From: Candidatus Sabulitectum silens
GTDB taxonomy: Bacteria > Fermentibacterota > Fermentibacteria > Fermentibacterales > JCC-6
Direction of reading: 5' to 3'
NCBI GenBank assembly: GCA_001875255.1
Contig: MJAN01000002.1
Coordinates: 372,001-436,000, forward strand
Length of the DNA: 64,000 nucleotides
Part shown: one piece after another, positions 18,686 through 28,756 of the stretch
How the letters are laid out: the number at the start of each line of letters is the position of its first letter
Numbering within the stretch: position 1 is the first letter of the stretch
Position numbers and translations under genes: made by a program
The notes under the pieces: model-generated
The model's database searches: none
Seen by the model: only the letters and a program-made list of their open reading frames with translations
Told to the model about the DNA's origin: nothing

Positions 18686-19639
18686 GTGGGGAAAGCGATC
18701 TTAGTGATAGCGGTACTGATGTTGTTCCTGTCCTGTGAAATCGGCGGGGAATCCGGGGCGGAGGAACAGGATTCGCCCGTTGCGGACCATCGAGCTGAAG
18801 TTGAAGTGGTGATTGAGAACGGCCTGGATGGAACTGACATTGTCGAGGTCTGGATAGACCCGGCCAGCCAGCCCTGGTCGGATAACAGACTTGATGAACC
18901 GCTGGAGCCCTCGGATGAATTCACGCTCTTTTTCGATGAGGCTGACGACTACGACATACAGGTGATAGACGAGAACGGGGACTCCTACACCCTCCAGGAT
19001 CAGAGCATCGATGAGAGCGGCTTCCAGTGGGTAGTGCTGCCGGAGGATTCCGACTGGAACGCATCCGATGGTGAAGCAACCGTTACCATCGAGAACGGTC
19101 TCAGAGGCCAATCCGTATGGTACGTTTACTGTACGCCCACCTCCGCCGAGGCCTGGGGAGAGGAACGCCTTGATTATCTGGTGCTTGAACCCGGCGAGTT
19201 CTTCTCCTTCGATGTGGAGTCCGATGATTACTACGATCTATACGCCAGGAACGGAGACAGCGACTACTACTTCTCCTTCGACAGCTATGTGGGTGCAGGG
19301 GGCTTCACCTGGGTGATCTCCCCCTCGGACCTTGACAATTCCATCTACCAGGACGAAACCCACGGAGCAACTGCTCCGGTAACGCTGATCAACAGGCTGG
19401 GAAGTGTCTCCATCATATACGCTTTCGCCGATGAAAGCGGAGGAGAGTACTGGGGCAATGATCTGCTTCAGGGTGTCGTTCTGTCCCCGGGGGACGAGTT
19501 CACTTTCAACCTGGAGGCCGACAATTTCTATGATTTCCAGGTTGAGGACGAGTACGGCACCACCTATACCCTCTGGGAGGTGTCCGTGAAGGACAACGGC
19601 ATATTCTGGGAAGTCACCCGGGACGACATGGACGAGTGA
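18686..19639 (+). CDS. Lipoprotein with three ~85-residue repeats
   Basis: 317 aa from a GTG preceded by GAAGGAGATGAA. MGKAILVIAVLMLFLSC ends in a lipobox cysteine (residue 17). Three homologous acidic repeats follow at about residues 33-119, 126-213 and 219-314. Each begins V(E/T)xxIENGL or VTLINRL. The middle reads WxxxRL or WGNDLL, then a PGDEF or PGEFF turn, an aromatic D(D/N)(Y/F)YD strand, and a closing GGFTWVI or NGIFWEV. Each repeat is probably a small beta-sandwich. The function is unknown; it should sit on the outer membrane or in the periplasm. It is likely co-transcribed with the membrane protein upstream. Confidence 0.7.
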   Translation: MGKAILVIAVLMLFLSCEIGGESGAEEQDSPVADHRAEVEVVIENGLDGTDIVEVWIDPASQPWSDNRLDEPLEPSDEFTLFFDEADDYDIQVIDENGDSYTLQDQSIDESGFQWVVLPEDSDWNASDGEATVTIENGLRGQSVWYVYCTPTSAEAWGEERLDYLVLEPGEFFSFDVESDDYYDLYARNGDSDYYFSFDSYVGAGGFTWVISPSDLDNSIYQDETHGATAPVTLINRLGSVSIIYAFADESGGEYWGNDLLQGVVLSPGDEFTFNLEADNFYDFQVEDEYGTTYTLWEVSVKDNGIFWEVTRDDMDE

Positions 19640-19770
19640 CCGGTTCCCATGGGGGTAGTGCGGGTTGATTTCGCAGACAGCCTGGGATCAGTTATGAAGC
19701 TGCTGGAAGCGATGAACCGCTGATCCGGGATGTCGTTGACCAAACAGTGAAGGAGATTACCGTAAGGTGA

Positions 19771-19799
19771 AGAAAAGGCCGGCGGCTAACTGCTGCCGG
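19771..19799 (-). terminator. Rho-independent terminator at the end of the zinc-ribbon methyltransferase gene
   Basis: The minus strand has an 8-bp stem (CCGGCAGC / GCCGCCGG, one G-U pair) with a 5-base loop that overlaps the stop codon, followed by CCTTTTCTT. Confidence 0.6.
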
Positions 19800-20748
19800 T
19801 CTTCTTTACCGCCAGAATGGTAACGGTGTCGCCCAGATGAAACGCTGCAATGAACCACGCGAAGACCCGCTTCAGCGCCCAGCTCCTCATTATCCCCTTT
19901 ATGGCTCGCTTCACCAGGGGTGTTGTATTCCCCTTTGAGCCTCCGGGGGAACCGGCGGTGCCTTTATCCGTTCCGCTGTTCCTGTGATGATCCATGTATC
20001 TCTTCACTCCGGGCAGATAGGGAATACCGGTAACGGTGAACTTCTTCACAGTGTATCCCGATTCCTTCAGCATTGAGAGCAGGGACTTCCTGGTGAACCA
20101 TACGAAATGCCCCGGCCATTTCAGGTGATCCCAGTTGAAACCCCGTTTCCGCGCAGCCATGCTGTCTATCCTGACGGTCTTGAAGAGAAAGGCGCCTCCG
20201 GGGCGAAGTATCCTGTGCACCTCCTGAAGGAGGTCCCTGGGATCCAGCACATGCTCCAGAAGGTTCAGCGCTGTCACGACATCGAACTCCCCGGGGGCAA
20301 AGCCGGCATCCTTCAGCTCGCAGTTCAGCAGCTTTGCCTCGGGAACCCTCTCCGCCGCCTTTTTGAGCAGCTTCTCTGACAGGTCCACACCCCAGGACTC
20401 CCAGCCGCACCCTACGGCTTCCTTCAGCACCGCGCCGGAGGCACAGCCCACATCGAGAAGCTTGCCCGGCTTCCCGCCGCTGGCCTTGCCCGCCAGGGTC
20501 ACATACCTTCTGTAGCCTTTTTCCTCGGCGGGGTTGAATTCGCTCTGGTAGGTAAAAACATCTTCGTACACGCCCCTGATCTGCTCAATTGTGGGAAGGG
20601 GATCAACGAAGGCAGCGCCGCAGCGGGCGCACTTCCTGATGGAGAAGGAGTCGTTCAGACCCATTAGGATCCGGGAGCAGTCCTCCCTTGTGCAATAAAG
20701 GGAGCTGGTTTCAGAACCGCAGCACAGGCATTCCGGGGTTTCTTTCAC
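19786..20748 (-). CDS. Class I SAM-dependent methyltransferase with N-terminal zinc ribbon
   Basis: 320 aa from a GTG start. The N-terminus carries paired cysteines (CLCCGSE, then KCARCGAAFVDP) of a zinc ribbon, as in many methyltransferases from sugar and lipid pathways. The SAM domain shows motif I LLDVGCASGAVLKEA, DVVTALNLLEHVLDP (motif II) and ILRPGGAFLFKTV. A hydrophobic C-terminal stretch (AWFIAAFHLGDTVTIL) may associate with the membrane. The substrate is unknown. Confidence 0.85.
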   Translation of the reverse strand: MKETPECLCCGSETSSLYCTREDCSRILMGLNDSFSIRKCARCGAAFVDPLPTIEQIRGVYEDVFTYQSEFNPAEEKGYRRYVTLAGKASGGKPGKLLDVGCASGAVLKEAVGCGWESWGVDLSEKLLKKAAERVPEAKLLNCELKDAGFAPGEFDVVTALNLLEHVLDPRDLLQEVHRILRPGGAFLFKTVRIDSMAARKRGFNWDHLKWPGHFVWFTRKSLLSMLKESGYTVKKFTVTGIPYLPGVKRYMDHHRNSGTDKGTAGSPGGSKGNTTPLVKRAIKGIMRSWALKRVFAWFIAAFHLGDTVTILAVKKTGSS

Positions 20749-20950
20749 AATATGAACTGCCTTTTCCTTTCAGGTCTTTCCTCAGATTTGAGGAATATAA
20801 CCTCCTATCACGGTTCAAACAGGGAAAACCACTTCCTCCCGAAGATATAGCCGGGAACCCGGGAGGATAATCGCGGAATACCCTTTCCCCTGAGGCGGTA
20901 TCATCCTTCGAAGGCGAATGACCGCCTTCGGCTCGAGAAGGGAGAAAACC

Positions 20951-21388
20951 ATGAAAGCCTGTTCTTCATTCATGTTCCTTGCCCTGATGGCGGTGATGGG
21001 AACGGCTTCCGGCTCCACTCTGGTTGATCTTGTGTGCACCGGCGAGGTCATCGAGGTAGTGTCATGGGATGGGGCCAGCGGAACCCTGGAAATTGTGGTA
21101 AGCTTCTTCGAGGTGGACATGGAGGCTTCGGCAACGGATTACTTCGCGGACAGCTTCATGGAGTACGAGGGAAACCTGAGGAGGACCATCTCCCTGGAGG
21201 GGTTGAGCGAAAATGACATGGATAGCATAGAGGAGGGTTCGCTGATATCGGTGAACTACTGGAACGCCTCGGGAATCGTTGGAACGGAAGAGGGCGAATG
21301 GAGAGCCTTCTCGTCAACCAGGTGGACCTATCTTGGAGAGGCCTCCTCCGGTGATGGCCCATCCATGTGCACTATTTCCATGATATGA
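20951..21388 (+). CDS. Small exported protein, paralogue of 50358-50731
   Basis: 145 aa from the ATG at 20951, preceded by AAGGGAGAAAACC. A signal peptide (MKACSSFMFLALMAVMGTASG) is followed by an acidic, strand-rich domain: LVCTGEVIEVV, TLEIVVSFFEV, GSLISVNYWNASGIV. The same signature occurs in the protein at 50358-50731 (YVCTAEVVDA, TLNILEV, GALIEVVFYHVSGIV), so they form a small family. Function unknown. In both places a UGA-containing secreted-protein gene lies close by on the opposite strand. Confidence 0.65.
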   Translation: MKACSSFMFLALMAVMGTASGSTLVDLVCTGEVIEVVSWDGASGTLEIVVSFFEVDMEASATDYFADSFMEYEGNLRRTISLEGLSENDMDSIEEGSLISVNYWNASGIVGTEEGEWRAFSSTRWTYLGEASSGDGPSMCTISMI

Positions 21389-21466
21389 CACTGTTCTCAC
21401 CGGCAAACCGATTGGTCTAACTGAGACCGCCTGCTGTACAACCAGTATGGGATGTTCCCCATGGAT

Positions 21467-22012
21467 CTACCGGGCCAGGAAGAAGTACAGTTCATTGACC
21501 GACGTGCCCTCTGAAGGGGTTACCTTGCCGGTGATGGAGATCAGGGAGCCGGGTCTCCTTGAGCCTGTTTTAATTATCGCCATTGTGGCTTTTTCAAAAC
21601 GGATACCGCCCCTGTGTCCCCTGGAGCACTTCACCCTTGTGGGAGAGATAAGTCCCTCCGGGAGCGTCTTGTTCCCGGCACGGATCCTTTCCCTGATCTT
21701 CTGCATGTCTTCTTCGGTTGTGGCCTTGGCGCCTGTGCGGAGCTGCCCGAGGAAAACGCTCTGGCCGTCTACTCTGACATCAAGATCGAATGTCAGCCCG
21801 AAGGCGTGCCTCCGCCCTGCCCAGTTGATGTCGTATTTCAGCCAGAGCTTGTAACTGGCTCCATTTTCTGGAGCGGCCTGAAGGGAGAACCCTTCTGCGG
21901 GCTTCGCCTCGGTTCCCACCACCTGCCCCTTGGGTTTTACTATCAAAAAGATCACGAAGGCTATGAAGAAAATACCTCCGATTATGGCCAGGGTGACCAT
22001 TTCGTAGCCCAT
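21467..22012 (-). CDS. Hypothetical membrane-anchored protein
   Basis: 181 aa; the ATG at 22012 follows GGAGGTAAGAG. One N-terminal membrane helix (MVTLAIIGGIFFIAFVIFLIV) anchors a soluble beta-rich domain outside the cytoplasm (YKLWLKYDINWAGRRH, FGLTFDLDVRVDGQSV, SLISITGKVTPSEG). I recognise no family. The gene is separated from the next minus-strand gene by a strong hairpin. Confidence 0.55.
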   Translation of the reverse strand: MGYEMVTLAIIGGIFFIAFVIFLIVKPKGQVVGTEAKPAEGFSLQAAPENGASYKLWLKYDINWAGRRHAFGLTFDLDVRVDGQSVFLGQLRTGAKATTEEDMQKIRERIRAGNKTLPEGLISPTRVKCSRGHRGGIRFEKATMAIIKTGSRRPGSLISITGKVTPSEGTSVNELYFFLAR

Positions 22013-22181
22013 CTCTTACCTCCAGAAGCCTGTGTTGGATTTCAGTAATACTACCCGTTCCTATCATATAACAAGGGCAGCCTTCGGGCAGGGGCTGTAA
22101 AATCTCTGCTCTGGTTGTGTCATTATGTGTGTGTTTGCGAAAGCCTTTTTTTTGTGTGTGCATCTGAAGGATTCTTCCTTT

Positions 22182-22210
22182 CCGGCGGCCACCGGTAATG
22201 TGGCCGCCGG
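22182..22210 (-). terminator. Strong GC-rich hairpin downstream of the UGA-containing gene
   Basis: A perfect 11-bp stem (CCGGCGGCCAC / GTGGCCGCCGG) with a 7-base loop lies 19 bases after the stop at 22229. There is no T-run on the minus side, so it may act as a transcript-end stabiliser rather than a classical terminator. Confidence 0.5.
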
Positions 22211-22228
22211 ATGGATCAACCATTCACA

Positions 22229-22846
22229 CTACCACATTGACTTGATAGCAGCGAAGGTGTGTTGCTCCAGTGAGGACGCAGAGCTGAACATGAGCTGGGA
22301 CATCCTCGTGTAAAGGGTTCCTGTAGGACTGCCCAGGTCGCTCTTGTTCATAAGGCCTCTGGTTGTGCCTGTTTCCCACATGTAGGTGTAGAACATGTTC
22401 GCGCCGCCGGACCACTCCAGCTCAACGATCAGGTTGTCCGTTCCGTTGTACTCGAAGGGTGTTTCCAGGGGGATGGTCATCCAGCCGTCTGGCTGGGCGG
22501 ACATGATCTGTGACGATGTGGAGTAAACGAGGGTCCTGGTTCCGGGAAGGTAATTGTCGGCGAAGGTGTCGGTAAGTTCAGAGCTGCCGGATACACCCAT
22601 GTAGAGTTTGAAGCTGTTATAGGTACCCTGGGCTGATCCCGCATCTCCACCCCTCTGCCAGCTGATCTCTCCAATTGTCATTGGGCCTGTCATCTCGTCG
22701 GCAAGTGCTATCACCTGATAGCGATTCATGGAGCCTCAAGACGCGCAGAACGGGTCCATGCTTGGGATGTCAGGTGACCCCACCACAACAGAAGCCATTG
22801 CCGTTCCCGCCAGGGCGAGAAGCCCGATTCCGAGGATTCCTTTCAT
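22229..22846 (-). CDS. Exported protein with in-frame UGA (candidate selenoprotein), paralogue of 50738-51364
   Basis: 205 residues if UGA is read through. The ATG at 22846 follows a consensus AAGGAGGT. Signal peptide MKGILGIGLLALAGTAMAS; UGA is codon 37 (22738-22736) in the context DPFCAS-UGA-GSMNRYQV, so a selenocysteine would complete a CxxU redox motif. The frame is the same on both sides. The remaining 168 residues form a beta-sandwich-like domain (FKLYMGVSGSSELTDTFADN, TPFEYNGTDNLIVELEW) and end in TFAAIKSMW. Thirteen bases after the UGA comes a 6-bp hairpin with loop AGGU. Without readthrough only a 36-aa peptide is made. Tryptophan at this position, by suppression or sequence error, is the main alternative. 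Confidence 0.7.
22707..22722 (-). promoter_or_regulatory. SECIS-like hairpin downstream of in-frame UGA
   Basis: Stem GCTATC / GATAGC (six perfect pairs) with loop AGGT starts 13 bases after the UGA at 22738-22736. The loop lies 19 bases from the UGA with G at its second and third positions. This fits the known bacterial SECIS rule of a short stem-loop with a G-containing apex soon after UGA; the E. coli fdhF loop also begins AGGU. Confidence 0.6.
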
Positions 22847-23160
22847 TGTGACCTCCTTGAACTGTTCGAAAAAAATACCTAACTAGTATGAAATAGTCAA
22901 TGAGGAAACACCCGGGGTTTACTATGGTTCCATTTCATGGGAATCTGTGAATGGGTGGCCCGTTGGCGCCGATCCCCCCGGGCTCACATTCGCCTCCCGG
23001 ACAATGGTCTTTCGGCTGCGCTCATGGACATCCTGGCCTGGATATCTTATTAACACAATGGACACTTCTGGTTGAGGCTTTCCTGGGTTCCTCTGATCAG
23101 AGGTTTTAGCTGACTGTATTTCATAGCATATTGGTACGATATAATTCGATGGGAGGAAAC
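22847..23160. other. Divergent intergenic region with a possible -10 box
   Basis: No gene is seen. The right end holds GGGAGGAAAC (ribosome-binding site of the peptidase). TATAAT lies at 23140-23145, but there is no good -35 partner, so the promoter call is tentative. The left end holds the AAGGAGGT of the UGA-containing gene. Confidence 0.4.
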
Positions 23161-24701
23161 ATGGGTCTGGCCTTTCTTATGACAGTTATGGTGCTGTCCG
23201 CGCCCGGGGACCTGGTGTTCGTGGAGGGCGACCTCAGGGAAGCTCGGACATGGCCTGGGTGGATGAAGCCGTTATAGTGCATCTGGAGTCCGACTGCTTT
23301 CTGGCCATCCTGGGCGATCTCGAACCCGGGGGATCTGACTGGACCCTGGTTGAAACGGCGCCGGTGGACCTGAACAGCTACAGGATACTTTATCGGGCTC
23401 AGGCGGGTGATCGTGTCCTGTCCCTGCCCGGTGAAGGGGTGATCGAGACCCGTCGTCTGATACTGATAAGGCTTCCGGAGCCGGTGATCGGCCCTGTGGA
23501 GATCCCGGGTACCGGTATTCTCAGACCCCTCAAGGCTCATCATCGGCGCCTCCTGCCCCCCGCCGGGGAGACAGACGCACGGGACAGCGTTCTGGTGGAT
23601 GAGATAGTGGCTGCGGTGAATCAGGACTCGATACAGTCTTACATTAGCCATCTGGAGAGCTACGGAACGAGGTACATGACAAGCCCTGAATACTCCGCCT
23701 CCGCCGACTGGGCGGATACCTGGATAGAGGCGCACGGGGTTTCCAGCGAACTGCAGACCTTCACCTACGCCGGTGTGGAGATGAGCAATGTGGTGGCTGA
23801 GATACCGGGCACCGAGAATCCCGATGACATCTACATCATCTGCGGCCATCTGGATTCCTACTGCGCCAATCCTCTCACCGCCCCCGGCGCCGACGACAAC
23901 GCCAGCGGCAGCGCCGCTGTTCTGGAAGCGGTGAGGGTTATGGCGCCATACAGCTACAGCAATACGGTCAGGTTCGTGCTCTTCGCCGCTGAGGAGGCCT
24001 GGATGGTCGGCAGCGAATACTACGTTCAGCAGGCCTACCAGGCGGGGGACAACATCCTCGGGGCAATTAACATGGACATGGTCCTCTACGCTCCCTACTC
24101 CACCGACTCCATCTATATACCCTACAACGAACAGTCCGAATCACTGGCCCTGGCCGCGGGGAAATGTTCGCCCAGTATTCCCCTCCATCTACACCCGGGT
24201 CACCTACGACCCCGGAGCGCCCAGCGACCACGCATCATTCTGGCAGTACGGCTACACCGCCATTGAGGTAGCCGAAGCCAATGTGGATGAGATATGGGGA
24301 GGGTACAACCCCCATTACCATCAGCCCACCGACCTGCTTGAAAACTACATGCCCAGCTTCCCCTACGGCACCGATGCCATCCGGGCTTCCATCGGGCTCT
24401 TTGCCTCACTGGCCGGGCCGCTTGGATCCTCCGGGGTAGAGACCTCCCCGGCCTGCGGGGGGATCATCAGCGTCTTTCCCAACCCTGCCAGGGGGGGCAT
24501 GTCAGCATAGTACCGGTGGCGGGCAGCATCGGCGGGGCACCCTACATGGTCATGGACCTCACCGGACGATTGGCGGGCTCCGGTGAACTCGACGGGACCG
24601 GATCCGCCGAAGTCGACATCTCATCTTTGCCCGGGGGTGTTTATTCGGTGATCTTTCCCGACGGTGACATTGAACCTGCCAGGTTCGTTCTGCTGAGGTA
24701 G
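23161..24701 (+). CDS. Secreted M28-family aminopeptidase with type IX-like sorting domain, frameshifted
   Basis: About 513 aa after joining three frame changes (near 23240, 24165 and 24495). The ATG at 23161 follows GGGAGGAAAC; MGLAFLMTVMVLSAPG is a short signal peptide. The zinc site is visible: CGHLDSY (His), PGADDNASGSAAV (bridging Asp), FAAEEAWMVGS (catalytic and ligand Glu), INMDMV (Asp), and the last His near DHASFW in the restored frame. The C-terminal ~80 residues (ISVFPNPARGG, YMVMDLTGRLAGSG, LPGGVYSVIF) form a secretion-type CTD. It should release N-terminal amino acids from extracellular peptides. G-run indels are likely sequence errors. Confidence 0.82.
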
Positions 24702-24761
24702 GGTCCAGCCATTGGGAAGCAACGGAGCACAGACCTCTTCCATCGCCGCCTGTGATCCTTA

Positions 24762-27700
24762 CTATTCCAGCTCCAGTATCCGCCGGTTGACCGGGACGCC
24801 CTTCAGGAACCCTTTCCTGAGCTTTTCATCCTGAATGAGTTCCGCACGATTTCTGAGCTTTTCAGCGGCGGAAATGATAATCCCCCGGGCCCGGTGGTCG
24901 TTGTTTGCCCTCAGGACATTGATGCAGGTGAGGTATACGGAGAAGGGTTCGCCGGTGGAATCAAGGGAGCCGCTTTTCAGGTATTCCAGTATTTCCTCAA
25001 CGAATGACAGTGCTTCCAGTGGGTTGTTCCCCTTCAGCGCCGCCCGGGCCATTCCCGCCAGGTTTCCTGGGCCTGGCCCCGCTGGCCAAGTTCATCGTAG
25101 AGTTTCAGGGCCCTTCCGTAGTGATCATCCGCTTCATCCAGTCGGTTCCCTGCTGTAAAGAGGTGGCCAAGACAGGTAAGTGTCCTGGCCTGGTTGGGAC
25201 GGTCCCCTATCTCCCGTGTGATGGCAAGGGACCTCTTTCCGTAGTCCTCCGCGGACCTCAGGTTGCCGCATAGAATGTCAAGCTGGCAGAGATATCCCAG
25301 AACTATCCCCTGGCCCTGGTGGTCGCCGATGGAGCCGCGGAGGGACAGAGCCTTCAGGTAGTGCTCCCTTGCCTCGTCGTAATCCCCCAGCTTCGCGAGT
25401 ACATTGCCCAGGTTAAGGAGTATCGCCGTTTCGTGGAGCAGGTCATCGATGCCCCGGCAGATCTCAAGGCCCCGGTTCCAGCATGCTATGGCCTCTCTGT
25501 AATCACCCTGCAGGGCGTGGAGCATGCCCAGGTTGCTGAGTATGGTTACCTGCTGTTCCGGTGCGTTGATTCCTTCAGCCTTTTCCAGCGCCTGTTCGAG
25601 CTTTTTCAGCGCTTTGTCATAGTGCCCCTGGGACATCAGGGAGATCCCCCATACATTCCGGGCCTTCACTCCGGTGGCCGCCAGCTCCTGGGAGGGGGCG
25701 CTGCCATCGGTGAGGGCAATGCACCGTTTCACATACTCCATGGCAGCGGGGTAGTCGCTGGTGTCCGCGGCGTACTGGCCCCTGCGGAGAATGGCCACCG
25801 CCATCAGCTCCCGGTGGTTAAGGCCATTGGCCAGCTCCTCCATGGCCGCCAGTTCCCGTTCCTGTTCCAATCGCATTCCAAGCAGGTCAAAGACCCTTTC
25901 CCGGGTGTCCATGAGGTTGAATCTTTCCCTGCCTTCCTTTGTGAGTTCCAGTGCTCTGCTCAGGTATGCCAGGGCCTCCCTGCCGGCGAAGGAATCGGCG
26001 GCCTGCCTGCCGGCGAGTTCCGCATAGAAGCGCTCCCTCTCATCCACTTCAGCCTGATGGAAGTGATGGGCCAACTGTGCGTAATGGGGGGACAGGTCAT
26101 CTTTGTAAACCAGCTCGATGGCCTCCGCCGCAAGCTGATGGAGAGACCGCAGCCGGGAGCGCATCTGCATCTGATATGCCGCGTCCCGAAGAAGGGCATG
26201 ACGGAACAGGTAACGGAATTCCTCAATGGCTGTCCATATCCTGGCGGATTCTGCCCGTTTCACATTGCTTTGGAGGGTTGCGTCATCCCTGAGCATTCCG
26301 GCAAGCACCTGAAGAGGGAACTCCCGGCCAAGCACCGCCGCTGTCTGTACGGTGTGCCTTACTTCGGCGGCAAGCCTGTCAAGGCGGGCCAGGAGTACCG
26401 AACTGATACCCTGGGGGATCTCCAGGGTCCTTTCATTCAGTACCCATTCTTCCCCCTGCCCTCCTTCTTTCACCGTGTTCTTCCCTTTACGCAGTTCAAG
26501 AGCTCCCCGTTCACGGAGGTCCAGCAGGAGCTGTTCCACGAAGAAGGGGTTGCTGGCGGTTTTCTCAAGCACGAAGTCAGACAGTTCAGGGGCTATGTCC
26601 GCTCCCAGCAGCTGACGGGCAAGGGAACGAATGTCATCCTCCTCCAGGGGCAGAAGTTCCTGGGTATGCCTGGGCACGTCGGGGTCCACCTGAAGGGTTA
26701 CGGGGGTTCCGTCATCATGGTGGCGGGCGGTGCATATGACCGCCAGTGGATACTTCCCGATGTCCCTGGTGAGCAGCTGAAGGAATTCCCTGGAATCCCC
26801 ATCCAGCCACTGGATGTCTTCCATGAGAAGGATAACGGGTTTCCTGCGGCTTTCAGCCTTGAAGAGGGCCTTCAGGGCAAGGAGTGTATTCGGAAACCTG
26901 AGTTTGGGCTCCAGGCGTGCGTAGAGGGAATCGGGCCAGTAAAGATCAACAAGGGCCCCAGGAAGGAGCGGGTTCTCTCAAGCTCGAGAAACTCGACCTC
27001 CCGGGATGCCTCTGCACCGGAGATGAGTTCATCAAGGACCCGGTTGAAACGGGCCTTGTTCTCCTCATGGGAGAGATTGCGCTGCTGATGGAAGTAGCGC
27101 CGCAGGAAGTGCCTGAAAGGATTCAGGGATTTTCTGAGTATTTCGTCGGCGGGACAGAGGAACCATTGCGCATCCCGGGGAGGGTCTTCACCTGCGGGGG
27201 CTTCCCCGCCGTGGCTGGTCCGGCAACGCAGCTCATCCGCCAGACGGCTCTTGCCTATTCCGGCATCGCCGCAGATGTAGATGATGCCGGCGAAACGACC
27301 TCCAAAGACAGGGTTCATCCATTTCCGCAGTGCGTTCAGCTCCCGGGACCTTCCCACGATAAGGCCGGGGTAGAATTCAGATCCGGCATCGGTTTTCCGC
27401 CCGGTCAGACGGTAGACAGGGATAGGCGCCTGTTTGCCCTTGAAAATGAATGTGTCCACCAGATGAACACTGTGGGTATCCTGGAGCCTTTCCGCAAGCT
27501 CCAGGCTCATGCGGAACTCTCCCCAGTCCTTCCCCAGGGCAATTCTTGCGGCCAGATTCACAGCATCGCCTATGGCGGTGTACTCACAGCGCTCCTCACA
27601 GCCCACAAGGCCGGCGTACACCGTGCCCAGGGTGGAACCCGCCATCCATTTCACACAGGGCTCCCTTTCCCCCAGGGCAAGAATGAAGTCCGCGGTGCGC

Positions 27701-28619
27701 CGGCAGTCGTTCTCCCGTGCCCGGGGGGCTCCGAAAAGTACCAGCATCACCCCGCCATTCTCATCGAAGAGCAGCTTGTTGAAATGCCCGCCGTACTCCT
27801 CGGAAAGTTCCAGAACGGTTGTTACGAACCGGTTTATATCCCCTTCATCCATTTTGTCGTCAAAGGAGATGAAGGTGGCTGTCACCCTTCGGAACTCGGC
27901 GCTGGCCCCGGATCTCATCAGGTCGAGAACACCATTCGGAACGAACCGGCTGAGTTCTTCCTCCGAGGGAGGGTTGCAATGGTAACGCTCCATTGCCTTC
28001 TCCACGGAAGAGCCTGAAGGGCAGTCAATCTCAGTTATCCTGTGAAAACCCCCAACGGGAGCTGCTTTTATCGAAGGTCCCAGGGAGTTCAGGAACTCCC
28101 CTGTAACCAGGACCTCTCCTTTACCCGCATTGGCAACGGCCCCGGCGCAGCCTTCGATGCCGGGGCCTCTGAAGAAGCAGGCCCATTTCTTTTTGCCTCC
28201 GGGGATGCCGAACCTGACCGGTCCCAGGGAAAGACCGATCCTCACCCCGATCTCGAAGGGTCCGAATGGAGTTGGAAGGGTTCCGCTTTCGGTGATATTG
28301 CGCCGGGCTGACCCGGCGATACCCAGGCAGCTCAGCGATGCCCCCCGGCCCTGTTCAAGGGGAAACAGCGCCGTAAGGGAATCACCGGCAAAGTACGCCA
28401 CGAAACCGCCCTGTTCATATACCTCTCTGATTAGGGGGGAAAGCACCTTATCGAGCACCTGGGTAAGAAGCTCGGCACCGGCCTGCCCGTGCTGTACCAG
28501 TGTCTCCGCAAGGGCGGTGAAGCCCGAGATGTCCACCGACATTGCCGCCGCGTGGAACCCGCCGTTGAGTTGCCCCGGCGGAGGTTTTCCAGGATAGTGT
28601 CAGGGATCAGTTTCTTCAC
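24762..28619 (-). CDS. Soluble-adenylyl-cyclase-like protein: two cyclase domains, AAA ATPase, TPR
   Basis: About 1285 aa from a GTG at 28619 (AGGGAG upstream), after joining frame changes near 28570, 26945 and 25050. Cyclase domain 1 (about residues 25-190) has VDISGFTAL and YFAGDSLTALF, supplying both metal-binding Asp. Cyclase domain 2 (about 230-410) has TATFISFDDKM, FNKLLFDENGGVMLVLFGAP and CEYTAIGDAVNLAARI. An NTPase module follows with Walker A GDAGIGKSRL and Walker B PVILLMEDIQWLD, then many TPR units (SNLGMLHALQGDYREAI, NLGNVLAKLGDYDEA). This order, C1-C2-NTPase-TPR, is that of soluble adenylyl cyclase (ADCY10). It likely makes cAMP in response to a cytosolic signal. Confidence 0.85.
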
Positions 28620-28756
28620 GGGCTCCCTGTGTGTATGGCCTCTGAAGTGCAGACCGAATCAACTCCCAATTACCGTGGAGGTAATTGCTTCCTCCCCCCG
28701 GTCAGTGCCCCCAGCTTTTATTCTATGTAGAGGTGACGAAATTTACAACGGGTGAT

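Noticed and set aside
19640-19720. Possible readthrough of the UGA ending the three-repeat lipoprotein (27 further codons)
   Set aside because: No hairpin of the SECIS type follows, the extension is short, and all three repeats are complete before the stop.
25319-27088. Long plus-strand open frame (589 codons), and another at 26917-28017
   Set aside because: They are antisense to the cyclase-AAA-TPR gene, have no recognisable domains, and arise from the high GC content. The minus-strand protein is clearly the real one.
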